This document shows, piece after piece, positions 43,996 to 56,059 of a DNA stretch of 64,000 nucleotides (positions are counted from its first letter, which is position 1; every line of letters begins with the position of its first letter). The stretch comes from Norana najaformis (taxonomy: Eukaryota; Annelida; Clitellata; Crassiclitellata; Hormogastridae), in assembly GCA_964023275.1 (NCBI GenBank), contig OZ029925.1:6047413-6111412 (forward strand), in the 5' to 3' direction. The position numbers and the translations under genes are program-made. The notes under the pieces were generated by a model, which saw only the letters and a list, made by a program, of their open reading frames with translations, ran no database searches and was not told the DNA's origin.

Positions 43996-44027
<32 letters not shown>

Positions 44028-44053
44028 TGTATGTATGTATGTATGTATGTATG
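43960..44053. repeat. (GTAT)n
   Basis: Near-perfect tetranucleotide run. Confidence 0.97.
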
Positions 44054-44900
44054 CAATAACTTAATATGGATAAGATATATATGTACAGACATCACCTAAA
44101 CGGTTTAGGCTTTACTACGGTCACATGGTGCAAACCTTTGATTTCTGACGAATTAATGGGCGCTATATAAATCGAATCCACATTGAAATACTTAAATTCA
44201 GAACAAACACATTATATGCTTCACATTCTCGAACAGCAATTCTTTGAATTCGATCGATTTCTATCGGCGCTATATAAATGCGATCTATAGCAAAGCCTAA
44301 ACCAAGATTCCAGAGTTGCTTAATATTCACTGCTCGCCTTTCTTTGAGTTCGGCGGCTTTTATGGGCGCTACATAAACGCACTTACGTATTTGTCTTGCA
44401 AAATCAATACTGGGATGGACGGACGGACGGACGGAAGGAGGGTCGGACGGATGGACGGATGGAGCGATGTCGAGACTGCATGGATTCGGAGGCTGTACGA
44501 GTGAAAATCGGAAGACTGGAATTCCTCGTCTGCCTGCGATCTTCCCCCAGATCAACCAAAATCTATAACTCATTCCCGGGCAGAAGAGGGAGTTCGTGGA
44601 AGACAGGCAGACATCGATAGACAGGCATTGAAAGACATACACGGAAAGACTGCTGGACAGACAAAAAGACTGATAGGCAGACAAGCAGATAGACACCGTC
44701 AGACAGACACTAAAATACAGACAAATAAACAGACATACGGACAGACAGACCGACAGATATCAGAACTCAGGCAGGTATGCAGACGGACAGTCGGACGGAC
44801 AATTTTACCACAGTGAGCTTAAGCAAGAAGACAGATCGTGTGAGATTTGAGTCAATGTAAAAGAAAGACAGTGAGTGCTTTAGAGTGATGGTTAGCGTAA
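44054..44900. other. Intergenic; three GCGCTATATAAA ends plus CGGA and CAGA runs
   Basis: GGGCGCTATATAAATCGAAT (44159), GGCGCTATATAAATGCGATC (44266) and GGGCGCTACATAAACGCAC (44365) are spaced about 100 bp apart, like tandem or repeated insertions of the same 3' end. (GGAC)n at 44412-44460 and (CAGA)-type runs at 44610-44800 follow. Confidence 0.55.
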
Positions 44901-44903
44901 CTA

Positions 44904-45365
<462 letters not shown>

Positions 45366-45524
45366 ACAGTGAGACATTATGGGTGCGGAAGAAGTTAGCG
45401 CGAATGTCGTTAGAGAGGATCAGGTGATGAATGAGCGCAGAAATGCAAAGCGATGGAGTGTGGTCTCCCGTCCTAATCCATGCATAAGAAAAGATCTCGG
45501 CGCGAATTCACGCAGCCATCGGTG

Positions 45525-45832
45525 ATGACTACGACAACAACGACGACGACGACGACGATGATGATAGTAACGATGGTAATGAGTGCGATGATGATGATGA
45601 GCAATAGATAATGATGATGATGATGTGATGATAAGGAGAAGGAGAAAGAGGAGATGGAGGAGGAGGAATTGATAAAGATGATGATGATGGTGGCGGTGGT
45701 GGTGGTGGCGACGATAATGATGATGATGGTGGTGGTGGTGGTGGTGACGGTGACGGTGATGATGATGATGACGACGACGATGATGATAATGATGATGATT
45801 ATGTATATGATATTGATGATGATGATGAGAAA
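45525..45832. repeat. (GAT)/(GGT) trinucleotide array
   Basis: GATGATGATGG and GGTGGTGGTGA blocks. The poly-His minus-strand frame is an artefact. Confidence 0.95.
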
Positions 45833-46375
45833 TGGATAATAATATTGTACATGATATATACACATATACAATTTTAGAGGTATTTTAAAGGAGCTACATA
45901 AAGTGTCTTGATGCGTACACACATACATATGCATTGTATATTGTGCATTATATTCAAATTAGCTGCATTCAAATGCACATTCAAGAAACATTTCATGCTT
46001 CAGCGCCTCTGAGAGACATCGAAATGCGCCATATAAATTCTCAGATACATGCAAACATGCATGCATACATACGCATTACATATATACGTAATGTATTATG
46101 TATGCAACAATAATCTTAATTGCAACGGTTGGCTCGTATATGCGCATAAGACGCCGCATCAGCAGTAAAGCATCAGTGGAGTGGCATTAGCAGCAGCTGC
46201 AGCAGCAGCAGAAGAAGCCTTTGCTGTTAAGGAACAGACAGATGGAGTATTATTAAATCGCATTCAGTTGACAGATCACTTATGCGTGAATACATGCAAA
46301 CACTTTGAAGCTCGATTATAAGCACAAACATCAAAACGTATCTAATATGTATAAGTGTATATGCATAATTTATAG
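45833..46375. other. Intergenic, no gene recognised
   Basis: Includes GGCAGCAGCAGCAG-type run at 46190-46215 and ATACATGC words. Confidence 0.45.
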
Positions 46376-46530
46376 AACGGCGGATCCAGGAATGCATGCG
46401 TGGGGGCAAGGGCATTTTCAGAGGACAACATTCTGGCAGTCCACCTTGCAGGGGTCTGGTCTGAGAGGCGCCGGAATATCACCAAGAGGGGGCAGTAAGG
46501 GGTGGGGGCGAACCGCCTCCCCCGCCGGTC
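46376..46530 (+). mobile_element. CAGTGGCGG-type MITE, decayed copy
   Basis: GAACGGCGGATCCAGGAATG, TGGGGGCAAGGGCATTTTCA, GGGGTCTGGTCTGAGAGGCG and CCGGAATATCACCAAGAGG correspond in order to the 13657-13824 element. Confidence 0.68.
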
Positions 46531-46737
46531 CTCACTAACACAAGCTTTGCGGAACATTTCTCTTTCTCTGATTTCATTTCGTAAACAGTCCAAGGCTTAT
46601 CTCTTCAGCTATCCGCGCTATGTGTTGATGAATTAATAAATTAACGCGATTGAAATATCTGAATAATAATAACAATAACAACAACAATAATATTAACTAT
46701 AACATAAATGCAAGCCCTACATATATAGGCCCTATGT
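46531..46737. other. AT-rich intergenic sequence
   Basis: AATAATAACAATAACAAC-type sequence. Nothing further seen. Confidence 0.4.
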
Positions 46738-47096
46738 ATCAATAATAAGTTTATATCATACGTACGAATAATAAGTTTATATCAATATAAGTTTATATCA
46801 ATATATATACTGATATAAACTTATTATTCGAATAATAAGTTTATATATATATATATATTGATATAAACTTATTATTCGTACGTAGGGCCTACACATGTAA
46901 GACTTTTGGTCTTTTCGAATAATAAGTTTATATCATACGTACGAATAATAAGTTTATATATATATATATTGATATAAACTTATTATTCGTACGTAGGGCC
47001 TACACATGTAAGACTTTTGGTCTTTTCTTGCCCAATATATATATATATAGATAGATTATATATATATGTAAACACTGGGCAAGAAAAGACCAAAAG
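46738..47096. repeat. Nested palindromic array with perfect 21-bp hairpin arms
   Basis: AATAATAAGTTTATATCA and its reverse complement TGATATAAACTTATTATT alternate at least seven times from 46738 to 46989. A block from GATATAAACTTATTATTCG through GTAGGGCCTACACATGTAAG to TTGGTCTTTTC occurs twice, offset by 111 bp (46860 and 46971). The final CTTTTGGTC...GCCCA segment (47014-47034) is exactly reverse-complemented at 47076-47096 across an AT-rich loop of 41 bp. Confidence 0.93.
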
Positions 47097-47348
47097 ATCC
47101 TGTCCGTCTCAGAATAAAATTTTTTATGGAGCTGGTATTTATAAAGCGCATTTGTAAGATTTCTTAGAAGCCCTCATATGTCTTAAGATACATCGCATTA
47201 CTAAGGCATCAATACACACACACAACACACACATAAATATACCAATATACATATACATAAATATATAAATGCATATATATTATATAATGATATACAATGC
47301 TGTATATATGTTACAATATATGAACATTATATATATAAATATATAAAT

Positions 47349-47413
<65 letters not shown>

Positions 47414-48140
47414 GAGAGAGTAAAGCGCAGGCAGTGATAGATGGAGGGATATAAAAAGAATCTGGCAGACAGATAAGCAGAGAGACAGAGACAGGGACAG
47501 GGACAGAGGCAGAGACTGGTGCAAAAGCTGAGATGTAATATCTGTTCTCGGTGACTGCAACGCGTGACGTCCGTACTAAGCATGAAAACACGGACTGCTT
47601 TGCAAAGAGACACTGTATCGAAAGTCAGATTTGCGAGACAAGCAGAAATAACTGACCGAAAAATACCATTTGAGCATCGGACATTTTATATGTCTATATT
47701 TCTCCGTTATCTCTGCTCAATCTTTATCTTCTGTCTTTCCTCTAAACACACACACACACACATACACAAATATAGCATGTTTTATCTCTAACTCCCTTTC
47801 TTATATACATATATATCAACCCCTTCTTCTCTTCTTCCTCTGTTCTTTCACTCTTCATTCAGCTCTCTTTCTCTCATTCTCTCCGCTCAGTCTTATTCTC
47901 TGTTATCTTTCTAATAACATTTTTCTCTCTCTCTCTCTCTAAATATATATATGTATATATCACATACACACACTCACATGACACATGTTCAAAAATAACA
48001 ATGATAACCTTACATCACATTTATGGCATCACATTAAATCACACCAACCACGGTATAACGTTACATTGTGTTACATCGTGTTACACTATGTCACACTGTG
48101 TTACGCTGGGTTGTAATTCGTTACACTGGTTTACGTTCAG
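47097..48140. other. Intergenic / upstream part of Roco gene; simple repeats
   Basis: (GA)n at 47347-47420, AT and CACA runs, and GTTACACTGTG-type degenerate repeats (48000-48130). Earlier exons of the Roco gene should lie upstream of 48141, but I could not recognise any here. Confidence 0.45.
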
Positions 48141-48251
48141 CAGGAAATGATCAGCGTCGAGACGTTTGTCGAATTCGTTAAGAAGCGAGACCTCGGAAGA
48201 ATGAAGTTCGCCATACGAGACACGCACTTCGACCTCGACACAACGGACGAG
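48141..48251 (+). CDS. Roco-family protein, ankyrin-repeat exon
   Basis: A 37-codon exon with acceptor TTACGTTCAG before 48141 (48144 is an alternative, also phase 0) and donor GTCAAA at 48252. It reads SVETFVEFVKKRDLGRMKFA and IRDTHFDLDTTDE, the second half of an ankyrin repeat (helix pair followed by the D-x-N/D turn). It joins in frame to the next ankyrin exon at 51158 to give DLDTTDE-TLAKEAPIHIAL, a continuous ankyrin consensus with a two-residue longer loop. No Met with start context was established, so more exons are expected upstream. Assignment to the downstream Roco gene rests on strand, phase and domain order. Confidence 0.68.
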
Positions 48252-48484
48252 GTCAAAGGCCAAGTCGCACATTTTCATATGATCTCATCCAATCGGATTC
48301 GATCTCAGACTCTATCTGATCTAATATAATCTAAAGACTTCTATAGCGCCGTTTTCATAACGCGCAAGGAATCAGTCAATGGTCGCTTCAAGTCAAAATC
48401 ACAGTCAAAAATCACAAATCGTTGAAGAAGTCGGTTCGGATTCCGATAGATCTGAGAAACCAGAAGCCAGGTTACGGTGGGCGA

Positions 48485-48725
48485 TGTGACTTGGTTTGAT
48501 TTGATCTGATTTGAATTCGATCCTATATGATCCCTTCCGATCCAATCCAATCAGATCTAATGTGATCTAATATGACTTTATCGGATCTGCTTTTATTTCA
48601 TCTGATCCGTCTGTCATCTGTATGATTTTATCTAAACTGATCTGATTCTGTGTGATCTGGTTTGATCCGATCCACTTTTATCTGATCTGATGTCTGCTTT
48701 TGTCTGTTCCTGCCTGATCTGACTT
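48485..48725. repeat. Degenerate GATCTGATTT array
   Basis: TGATCTGATTTGAATTCGAT-type 5-10-bp repeats rich in GATC. Confidence 0.85.
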
Positions 48726-49499
48726 CATAAAATATGTATTGTAAGACTGGGCAAATGAGTTTCCTCAGGATGCAAGCCCTCTCGTATATTTCTTGCGTCT
48801 AGAGCCAGGAGCAACAACAGCAACAGCGGCAGCAGATGGAAATGATGGGTTAATTATTGCATCCCACGCCAGCTAATTGCAGATTCCAATCACTTCAGTC
48901 ATTTTTTATTCATTGGCTTAATTTGATATAGACTACAAAATAGATTTACTTCGGAGCATTGTGTATAAAAGGAGACAGCAACTAACACCTCTTACACGAA
49001 GGCATGTGATTATTATAATATGTTTAACTTATTCATTGATGCTACGCGAACATAAACCTTTGTACCTTATGGTTTAAACTTGTGAACAATGTAATGACAA
49101 AAGGTTCTAACGCATTATTCAAAGACTTCCTAGTACAAACCGGCAATGCTCGTATGTATTCGTGTATGTGCATATAACTCTAGAAATGTAAGCGTAACGT
49201 AATCAGACATTTATATAACGCCTTCGTGGTGCCTCTTGAATGCTGATCTGACTGCATCAAGTAAATAAGTTAGTGTAAGTAAGTAAGCAAGTAAGTAATC
49301 TTTATTATCTAGAAATATACAGAACCCCAGATAAAAACCTACCAGAGGCAAGTATCCTAAAAGGTGTCTTCTCACCTTTGTGTCCAATTAAATGCTGTAA
49401 GGGATTTTTCACAATTAATATAGCGCCTTTTAGTACATCACAAAGCGCTACCTAAGGTAGCATAAGTGGCGATAAAGTCATTCAGAGCAAAAAGTTCAA

Positions 49500-49690
49500 T
49501 TTAACAGTAATCGTAATCATAAACTCGAAATTTCTAAAGCGCTACTTAAAGCGAAGCGCATGGCACCAGCTTATTCACGAGCGATGCGGCAAGTCCGTGG
49601 GGTTGTCCAAAGATTCCAGGTCAAGAACCAAGTCCGGTTGCCAGGAGACCAGAGAAATGAGGGGAGAGGAGCTAGGGTGGGTTGTGTTTG
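49500..49690 (+). mobile_element. SINE family B copy
   Basis: CAGTAATCGTAATCATAAAC, CGAAATTTCTAAAGCGC, GCACCAGCTTATTCACGAGC and CCAGGTCAAGAACCAAG blocks. Here the AGGC-rich linker is reduced to GGTTGCCAGGAG. Confidence 0.75.
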
Positions 49691-49710
49691 AAGTGAGAGA
49701 AATGAGAAGA

Positions 49711-49911
49711 CTGATCAGTGTGGAATTTCTTGAAAAGATGAGAATTTATGCATAATGATGAATTCATTAAAGATATTTTCGTGGTTCTATCCATCCATCT
49801 TCTGGCCAGTTACTGATCAGTGTGGAATTTCTTGAAAAGATGAGAATTTATGCATAATGATGAATTCATTAAAGATATTTTCGTGGTTCTATCCATCCAT
49901 CTTCTGGCCCG
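49711..49911. repeat. 102-bp tandem duplication
   Basis: CTGATCAGTGTGGAATTTCT starts at 49711 and again at 49813. The two copies are essentially identical through ATCCATCTTCTGGCC, so the event is recent. Confidence 0.97.
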
Positions 49912-50684
49912 TTCTTTCCCTGGTATTTGTAAGCCTGAGCTTCGTCGTATGATTGACTGTTGTAGGAGGGTCGCACCGTCCTCCACCACGCTATTCTCAA
50001 CGTAATTGAGGAAGGTCAGCTTCAGATGGCCAGACATCTGATTGGCTTTGGATCTGACGTCAACATCAGAGATGAGGTCAGCAAAATCCATTAACCCTAT
50101 AAATATTTTATTTCTGCTACTGCTGCTGCTGCTATTGTTTTACGCAGTGTACGTATGGTCCCTCAGGATTGACGAAAATTGGGTGCGTTTTTCTGGAATG
50201 GCTAGTTTGTCTTCGTCGATGTCTTTCTTGGTGGCAAAGGTCAGTGTAAAGGATTGCGGTGAAGTACTCGATTTCTATAGATATTATATTTTACCCGAGG
50301 CGTATATGATCGTCGGGATTGCAAAAATTAAGGAAGCAGTATTCTGGAAGGCTAATCTTTGTTGATGATTTCTTCGGTAGAGAAGGTCCTGCATAGCGTG
50401 ACCGCATTTAAGCGTTGGATGGTCGTAGATAAACGGTGATGAGGAAAAGTAGTTTCCCTATTATCTACCGTTATATATTATTATTATTATTATTATTATT
50501 AAAATATCTTTATCTGTCGATCTCAACAATCCAAAAAGGCTGTAGATAAATAATAATAACAACAACAGTGAAGTAAACGAATGTTCACCAAAATATCGAC
50601 TCTGTCCATGGTTGACATCTGCACAATCTAATGTTTGTTCTCAGCTAATGGGACCTATAAATTGTCGCTTAGGTTTTGGCTGCC

Positions 50685-50686
<2 letters not shown>

Positions 50687-50747
<61 letters not shown>

Positions 50748-50849
50748 TTACTACTACTACTACCACTACCACTACTACTACTACTACCACTACCACTACT
50801 ACCACTACCACTACTACTACTACTACTAGTAGTAGTAGTAGTGGTAGTG

Positions 50850-50880
<31 letters not shown>

Positions 50881-50893
50881 AAGTAGTAGTTTG
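50687..50893. repeat. (CTA)n switching to (TAG)n
   Basis: About 140 bp of CTA/ACC trinucleotides change at 50827/50828 to TAG/TGG trinucleotides. This gives a 14-bp perfect palindrome at the junction; beyond it the interruptions are out of register by one unit. Confidence 0.97.
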
Positions 50894-51157
50894 ATCATCA
50901 CCTCTACCATCATGATGAATACTGATGTGATGTTATTGTTAATAAGATAGAGGATACTTTCACCCTTCCCAAACCAATCGCATCTTCTTAAAACGAGCTA
51001 CAGCAGCCCGATACTCTCTCGGATTCCTTAAGAAGGCAGAAAATTTCTCAAGTTGTCCGTTTGAGAATTTGTCTCAGAATGTCCGAGCTGGTAATGGCAA
51101 AAATTGCTTCTAGCGACGGGTTGTAACATTTGTGTACATGTTGTGAATGTCTGCTAG

Positions 51158-51280
51158 ACTTTGGCGAAGGAAGCACCGATCCACATCGCTCTGCGCATGG
51201 AGAGTCTGGAAGCGACAAGAATCATTCTGGAGTCGGCATCGTTTGACGTCATCAAGTGTGACACGTTTCGACGCCAGATG
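51158..51280 (+). CDS. Roco-family protein, second ankyrin-repeat exon
   Basis: A 41-codon exon with acceptor GTCTGCTAG before 51158 and a perfect donor GTGAGT at 51281, phase 0 at both ends. It reads TLAKEAPIHIALRMESLEAT, RIILESASFDVIKCDTF and RRQM. EAPIHIAL corresponds to the ankyrin TPLHxA signature and ATRIILES to the second helix, followed by the D-VIKCD turn of the next repeat. It splices in phase to the exon at 57262. Ankyrin repeats before LRR-ROC-COR are typical of LRRK1/LRRK2-like and several invertebrate Roco proteins. Confidence 0.75.
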
Positions 51281-51288
51281 GTGAGTCG

Positions 51289-51400
51289 ATGCTCTGAGAT
51301 ATCCGAAACATACATAGGATGCGCTTGCAGGAGACCAATGATGTGTTATGCTCTGAGATATCCGAATCAAACATAAGATGCGCTTGCAGAAGATAATACA
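51289..51400. repeat. Two-copy duplication, ~60 bp, next to the donor site
   Basis: ATGCTCTGAGATATCCGAA, then ACATARGATGCGCTTGCAG, occurs at 51289 and 51348. Confidence 0.9.
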
Positions 51401-52167
51401 CTTCAATACCTTACTCCCCATTTCATGTAAAAACTCCTACTTTCTCTACTGCATATGCATCACCAGGCACTTTTCCAAATTAAAAAGCATCTGCCAGTCA
51501 TGCGACCATTTGAAGGTTCTACTTAGATCCTTCTGATTGCGGCTTGACTTTGGTGCGCCATCGGTTGACGCCTTGTGCAATAGACACCGGCGCATTAGAA
51601 GTTATTATTATTAAATCCGTCAGTCTATATGCCTGCCTTGTCTGTCTGTTTGTATGCCTGTCTTCCTGTACGTCTGCTTGTGTGTACGTCTCCCTGCTTG
51701 TATGGTTGTTTATCTCTCTGCCTGTCTGTATAACTGTTTGGCTTGGTCTCTGTGACTGTCTCTCGTTCCCTTGATATCTCTTGTGCTTTGTTATTTCTCA
51801 GGGTGCATTTCATAAAGCAAATGTCTTTACCTCTGTTTTCTCTTTGTTCCATGTGTTTCTGGTTTCGGTTTTCTACAAATTTTGTTGGTCCAGATCTTGT
51901 GTTCGTTTGACAGCAGTGCTTTTACTTTCAAACTATATTCGCGTCCAATCTTCAGTCTTACGAATCGAACTTTTAGATTGATCTTTGCAGATGTCATATA
52001 ATAAAAAAAAAACATAACAAGCCATAAACATACACAAACATAACATAAACATAACATAAATATAACACAACATAGCATAACTTTGTCACATCACAGAAAT
52101 CTACATTATGCTGCATTACACTGAATTGCTCTAATTTACTTTACATTGCCTTCTATTACTTTACTTT

Positions 52168-52450
52168 CAAATTACATCACCTTCTATTACTTTACTTGAA
52201 TTACATCACCTTCTATTATTTTACTTGAATTACATCACCTTCTATTACTTTATTTGAATTACATCACCTTCTATTATTTTACTTGAATTACATCACCTTC
52301 TATTACTTTATTTGAATTACATCACCTTCTATTATTTTACTTGAATTACATCACCTTCTATTACTTTACTTTGAATTACGTCACCTTCTATTATTTTACT
52401 TGAATTACATCACCTTCTATTACTTTACTTTGAATTACGTCACCTATTAT
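52168..52450. repeat. 29-bp minisatellite, about nine to ten copies
   Basis: GAATTACATCACCTTCTATT starts at 52198, 52227, 52256, 52285 and onward, exact 29-bp steps until one-base insertions near 52372. Units alternate between ACTTTATTT and ATTTTACTT endings, a 58-bp dimeric higher order. Confidence 0.96.
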
Positions 52451-52624
52451 TTAACTTTGAATTGCATTATTGCATTGGAACATAGCGAAAGGCCCATCAA
52501 TTAGTTTTCCCTTTATGGCCCTAAACCTATAGCCGTCTCAGTCTTCGTCCTGGTCACGGTCCAGAGCGACGATACGCACCGATGCACCCGCCTCCTCAAT
52601 CAATTGCCGACCGTTTCGTTCGCG

Positions 52625-52708
52625 ATGATGTTCAGTTGGACCGTGACGCTGCTCTTGTTGTGCGGCCAAGCAGAACTCAAAGGTCAGCTACCCGGGCATC
52701 AAACGTGA
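52625..52708 (+). other. Short ATG frame resembling a signal-peptide exon
   Basis: MMFSWTVTLLLLCGQAELKG followed by eight residues and a stop. The first 16 residues look like a cleavable signal peptide and the frame contains AAAG/GTCAGC, a possible donor. It is the only hydrophobic start of this kind in a non-repetitive patch, but it sits inside the Roco intron and has no identified partner exon. Confidence 0.2.
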
Positions 52709-52924
52709 CCATTCAGCTGGCTGGGAAGCTCTGCTTCAGCAGCCACAATTAGCGTCGTTAAAGTAAACTCGCTAATGCTTCGTTGATGCTGTTTTCAGAT
52801 GTGATGACATGCAACGCTATGATATGCTATGCTGTGTTTTGTTATGTTATGCCATGCTATTGTATGTTTTATTATATTATGTTATGCTATAATCTATTAC
52901 ACTTAAGTTATGCTATGTTAGGTT

Positions 52925-53230
52925 CTACTAGGTTCATCCATCGATTGATCGATCTATCGATCAATCCATCCATTTATCCATCCAGCCAGCCATCGATCCA
53001 TCGATCGATCCATCCATTCATTCATCCATCCATCCATCCATCCATCTATCCATCCATCTATCCATCCATTCATCCGTCCATCCATACATCCAAATATTTA
53101 TCCATCCAGCCATCGATCCATCCATTCATCCATTCATCCATCCATCTATCCATCCATCTATCCATTCATCCATTCATCCATCCATCGAACCATCGATCCA
53201 TCGAACCATCGATCCAGCCAACCAGCCAGC
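52925..53230. repeat. (CATC)n with CGAT variants
   Basis: CATCCATCCATC and ATCGATCCATCG variants including CCAGCCAGCC. Confidence 0.95.
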
Positions 53231-53284
53231 CGACCATCCCTCCATCTGGAAATGGCATTCACAAAAATCCATCGCATCAATAAA

Positions 53285-53939
53285 GTCGTCCTGCAGGAAG
53301 AGTCTTTTCCTTCCTGCTTTCTTCCTTCCTTCTTTCCTTCCTTCCTGTTTCCGTCGTCCTAAAAACACTGTGGCCTGCGGCCAGACACAACGACAAGCGA
53401 CACTACTGGATGCATCCATTAACTGCCATCTCCTCAACATCTTCCCCACCCCTTTCGCTGCCTCGAGTCCCCAGGGCGACGAATGCTGAGTGGAGCGTCA
53501 GACCCGTAGGGAGGGAATGGAAGAGCGCGGCGGAGGGAGGATGAAGGAATCGCAAGCACCACAGACGGGAGAGGAGTGTGGCAGGCAGTTTCTCCGCGCG
53601 AGACCCTGGTCTAAATCAAGGCGCATGCGCGGGCCAAAGGGACATTAATGAATAACAATCGACAATGGCGCTGGATATTGGGATGGCGAGTGGATGGGAT
53701 GATGGATGGTTTGGTGGGTGCGTGGCTTCGTGGGTGGGTGAATGGTTTGGCAAATAAGTGGATGGTTTGGTGGATGAGTGAATGGTTTGATAGATGGTTT
53801 GGTGGATGGTGAGGCGGGTCGGATGGTAAGTGGATGGGGGGGTTGTCCTGAAATTCCGTATGAAGAACATGATTCGGTTGTCAAAAGAACAGAGAGGGAA
53901 GGGACAGTGGAGGGCTGTTCTCGTGTTGAGAGAAACTTA
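53285..53939. other. Intronic, simple repeats and unassigned sequence
   Basis: (TTCC)n at 53307-53348 and GGATGGTTTGGTGGAT-type repeats at 53690-53830. GC-richer patch at 53450-53640 without recognisable coding content. Confidence 0.5.
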
Positions 53940-54190
53940 AAAGTAATCGTAATCGTAACTTGAGATTTCTACAGCGCCCAACGAAAGCTAAGTCGCGGGA
54001 ATCAGCTTATGCACAGGCGCTCAGTCAAAACAAAATCGAGAGGCAAGAAGGGTTCGGTTCCAGGTCAAGATCCAAGAGGCAGGCAGGCAGGCAGACAGGC
54101 GGGCGGGCGGGCGGGTGGGCAGGCAGGCAGGCAGCAACGGTGGGTGGTGTTTAGAAGTGGATCGTGGACAATGGGAAGAGCTAAAGCCAA
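53940..54190 (+). mobile_element. SINE family B, near full length
   Basis: AGTAATCGTAATCGTAACTT, GAGATTTCTACAGCGCCCAA, GTCGCGGGAATCAGCTTATG, GCGCTCAGTCAAAACAAAAT, GGTTCGGTTCCAGGTCAAG, then (GGCA)/(GGGC) at 54078-54133, then GGTGGGTGGTGTTTAGAAG. Confidence 0.87.
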
Positions 54191-54764
54191 CGACTAGTAC
54201 ACTATTAAATAGATTAATTCAAGACTAGAAAGAGAACTGGCAGCTTAATTGCCGTCATCGAAACACTGACTCTCCGAGCAAGTTTAAACAACTAAGGTAG
54301 TAAGTCCCTATCATTAAAAATACAATCGACATCCAATTTTTCCATTGTGCACGCGATCTGTTAAGAATCCACGTGTGACTGGTGGTACATGGCGATTTCG
54401 CGGCAATCAAAGCAAAAGTCTGAATTACTCATTTGCTTTCTTCTAAATTTATGTAAAAAGATAAATGTAATTGTCTAATGCAAGGTGAGATTAAAATCAG
54501 TTCTATCGAAATTACCAGCGAAGAGGGGCAAAAAGTTGAACAAAAACTGTACGAAAATTTAAACTGCCATAAGTTTACTCTGCTGAAAGCTTAGGCTACC
54601 AATATAATTTAAATAAAAGGTAAATACTATATGCATGTACAAATATTCATATATACATATGTAGGCCTGTCTATATATGCAAACATAAAAACATACATAT
54701 GCACATACATGTATATATACACTTATATATACACTTGCTTACGTATATACCTGCATATTATTTC
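54191..54764. other. Intronic, unassigned AT-rich sequence
   Basis: No gene or repeat family recognised. Confidence 0.45.
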
Positions 54765-54925
54765 TTTATTAAGCGCCACTATCTAATCTATGCCGCTGAG
54801 CAATTGTGAGTGAAGGGCTTGCTCAAAGTTCCTACACATTAAGCATCTTAGGTGAGGAGGCTTGAACCCGTACTCTCCGCGTTACAAGCCGAACCCTCTA
54901 ACCAATCAGTTACTGTGTCCCAATA
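54765..54925 (-). mobile_element. SINE family D copy
   Basis: TTTCTTTATTAAGCGCCACT, GAGCAATTGTGAGTGAAGGG, GAGGCTTGAACCCGTACTCT, GTTACAAGCCGAACCCTCTA and ACCAATCAGTTACTG. It inserts directly beside the ATAC array. Confidence 0.85.
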
Positions 54926-55195
54926 CATACATACGTACATACATACATACATACATACATACATGCATGCATGCATGCATGCTTACATACATACATACAT
55001 ACATGCATAAATCCATAAATACATACATGCATACATAAATACATACACATACACGCATACATACAAACATAAATACATACATACATACTTACATCCATAC
55101 AGACATACATACATACATACATACATCCATACATACATAAATACATACATACATACATGCATGCATACATACGTACATACATACACGGACATAGC
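54926..55195. repeat. (ATAC)n with (GCAT) interruptions
   Basis: About 270 bp ACATACATACAT. MYVCMYV minus-strand frames are translations. Confidence 0.97.
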
Positions 55196-55499
55196 CTACA
55201 TACACACGTGCATAAATGCATACACACTAGGATATCGGGTGTAACTGATTACCACAGACCCATACTGTACTTTAACACTAGACAATGCAGAGACTAACAC
55301 TAAAGTTAGCATGAATTCTGACCATAAAACTCACAAATTCTAATTTAATGTGAGAACCTCTATTGCGCCACAGTAATAACGCCAAGTATTGCTATAGAGG
55401 TTATCCATCGATTATCATCAGTGAGAAAAATCGATGCCTATGTCCAATATGGATATAGTGTCCAGCCCTAAGCCGGCAGCCTTTGCCATCTATTCGTCG

Positions 55500-55850
55500 G
55501 TCAGTCCGTTCTTTCGTCCGTCCGTCCTTCCGTCCTTCCTTCCTTCCCTCCTCCCTTCCTCCGTCCTTTCTTCCTTCCTTCTTTCCTTCCTTCCTTCCCT
55601 TCTTTCCTCCTTCCTTCCCTCCTCCTCCCCCTTCCTTCCTTCCTTCCTTCCTTCCTTCCTTCCTTCCTTCCTTCCTTCCTTCATTCCTTCCTTCCTTCCT
55701 TCATTCCTTCCCTTCTTTCCTCCTTCCTTCCCTCCTCCTCCCTTCCTTCCTTCCTTCCTTCCTTCCTTCCTTCCTTCATTCCTTCCTTCCTTCCTTCCTT
55801 CCCTTCTTTCCTCCTTCCTTCCTTCCTGCCGTCCGTCCGTCCTTTCTTCC
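55500..55850 (+). repeat. (TTCC)n array, about 350 bp
   Basis: Contains two near copies of a larger block (TTCATTCCTTCC...CTTCTTTCCTCCTTCC) about 100 bp apart. Almost entirely pyrimidine on the plus (Roco sense) strand. Confidence 0.97.
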
Positions 55851-56059
55851 GTCCAAACAGCCTTATGGTACCGGTTGCTTATCAGCCTGGGCGGATGCGA
55901 TAACCTTGCAATGAGCATAGCGACCATGCTGTGTGTTCTACGGTGGCCCCGAATGGCCTGCTAATGGCTTCTGGCGAGCAGTGTTTACCGAACTCTGACG
56001 CGACTTGATTTTACTATTTCGCCGAATGAGCCGAGAGTTCGGGAAAGAATGGAGTCTCT

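Larger units (their letters stand above)
48252..51157 (+). other. Roco intron (2.9 kb), repeat-filled
   Basis: Holds a degenerate GATCTGATTT array (48485-48725), a SINE family B copy (49500-49690), a 102-bp tandem duplication (49711-49911), TATATAGCGCC signatures at 49216 and 49422, and CTA/TAG trinucleotides (50687-50893). The 93- and 107-codon frames around 49.8-50.4 kb show no recognisable domain. Confidence 0.6.

Noticed and set aside
49810..50365. Overlapping 93- and 107-codon frames as Roco exons
   Set aside because: They overlap the 102-bp tandem duplication, lack ankyrin or LRR patterns, and adding them would break the phase-0 join between 48251 and 51158.
55434..55964. 176-codon frame, FLPSFLPS repeats, resembling a membrane protein
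   Set aside because: (TTCC)n translation; overlapping frames of similar length exist in the other two phases and on the opposite strand.
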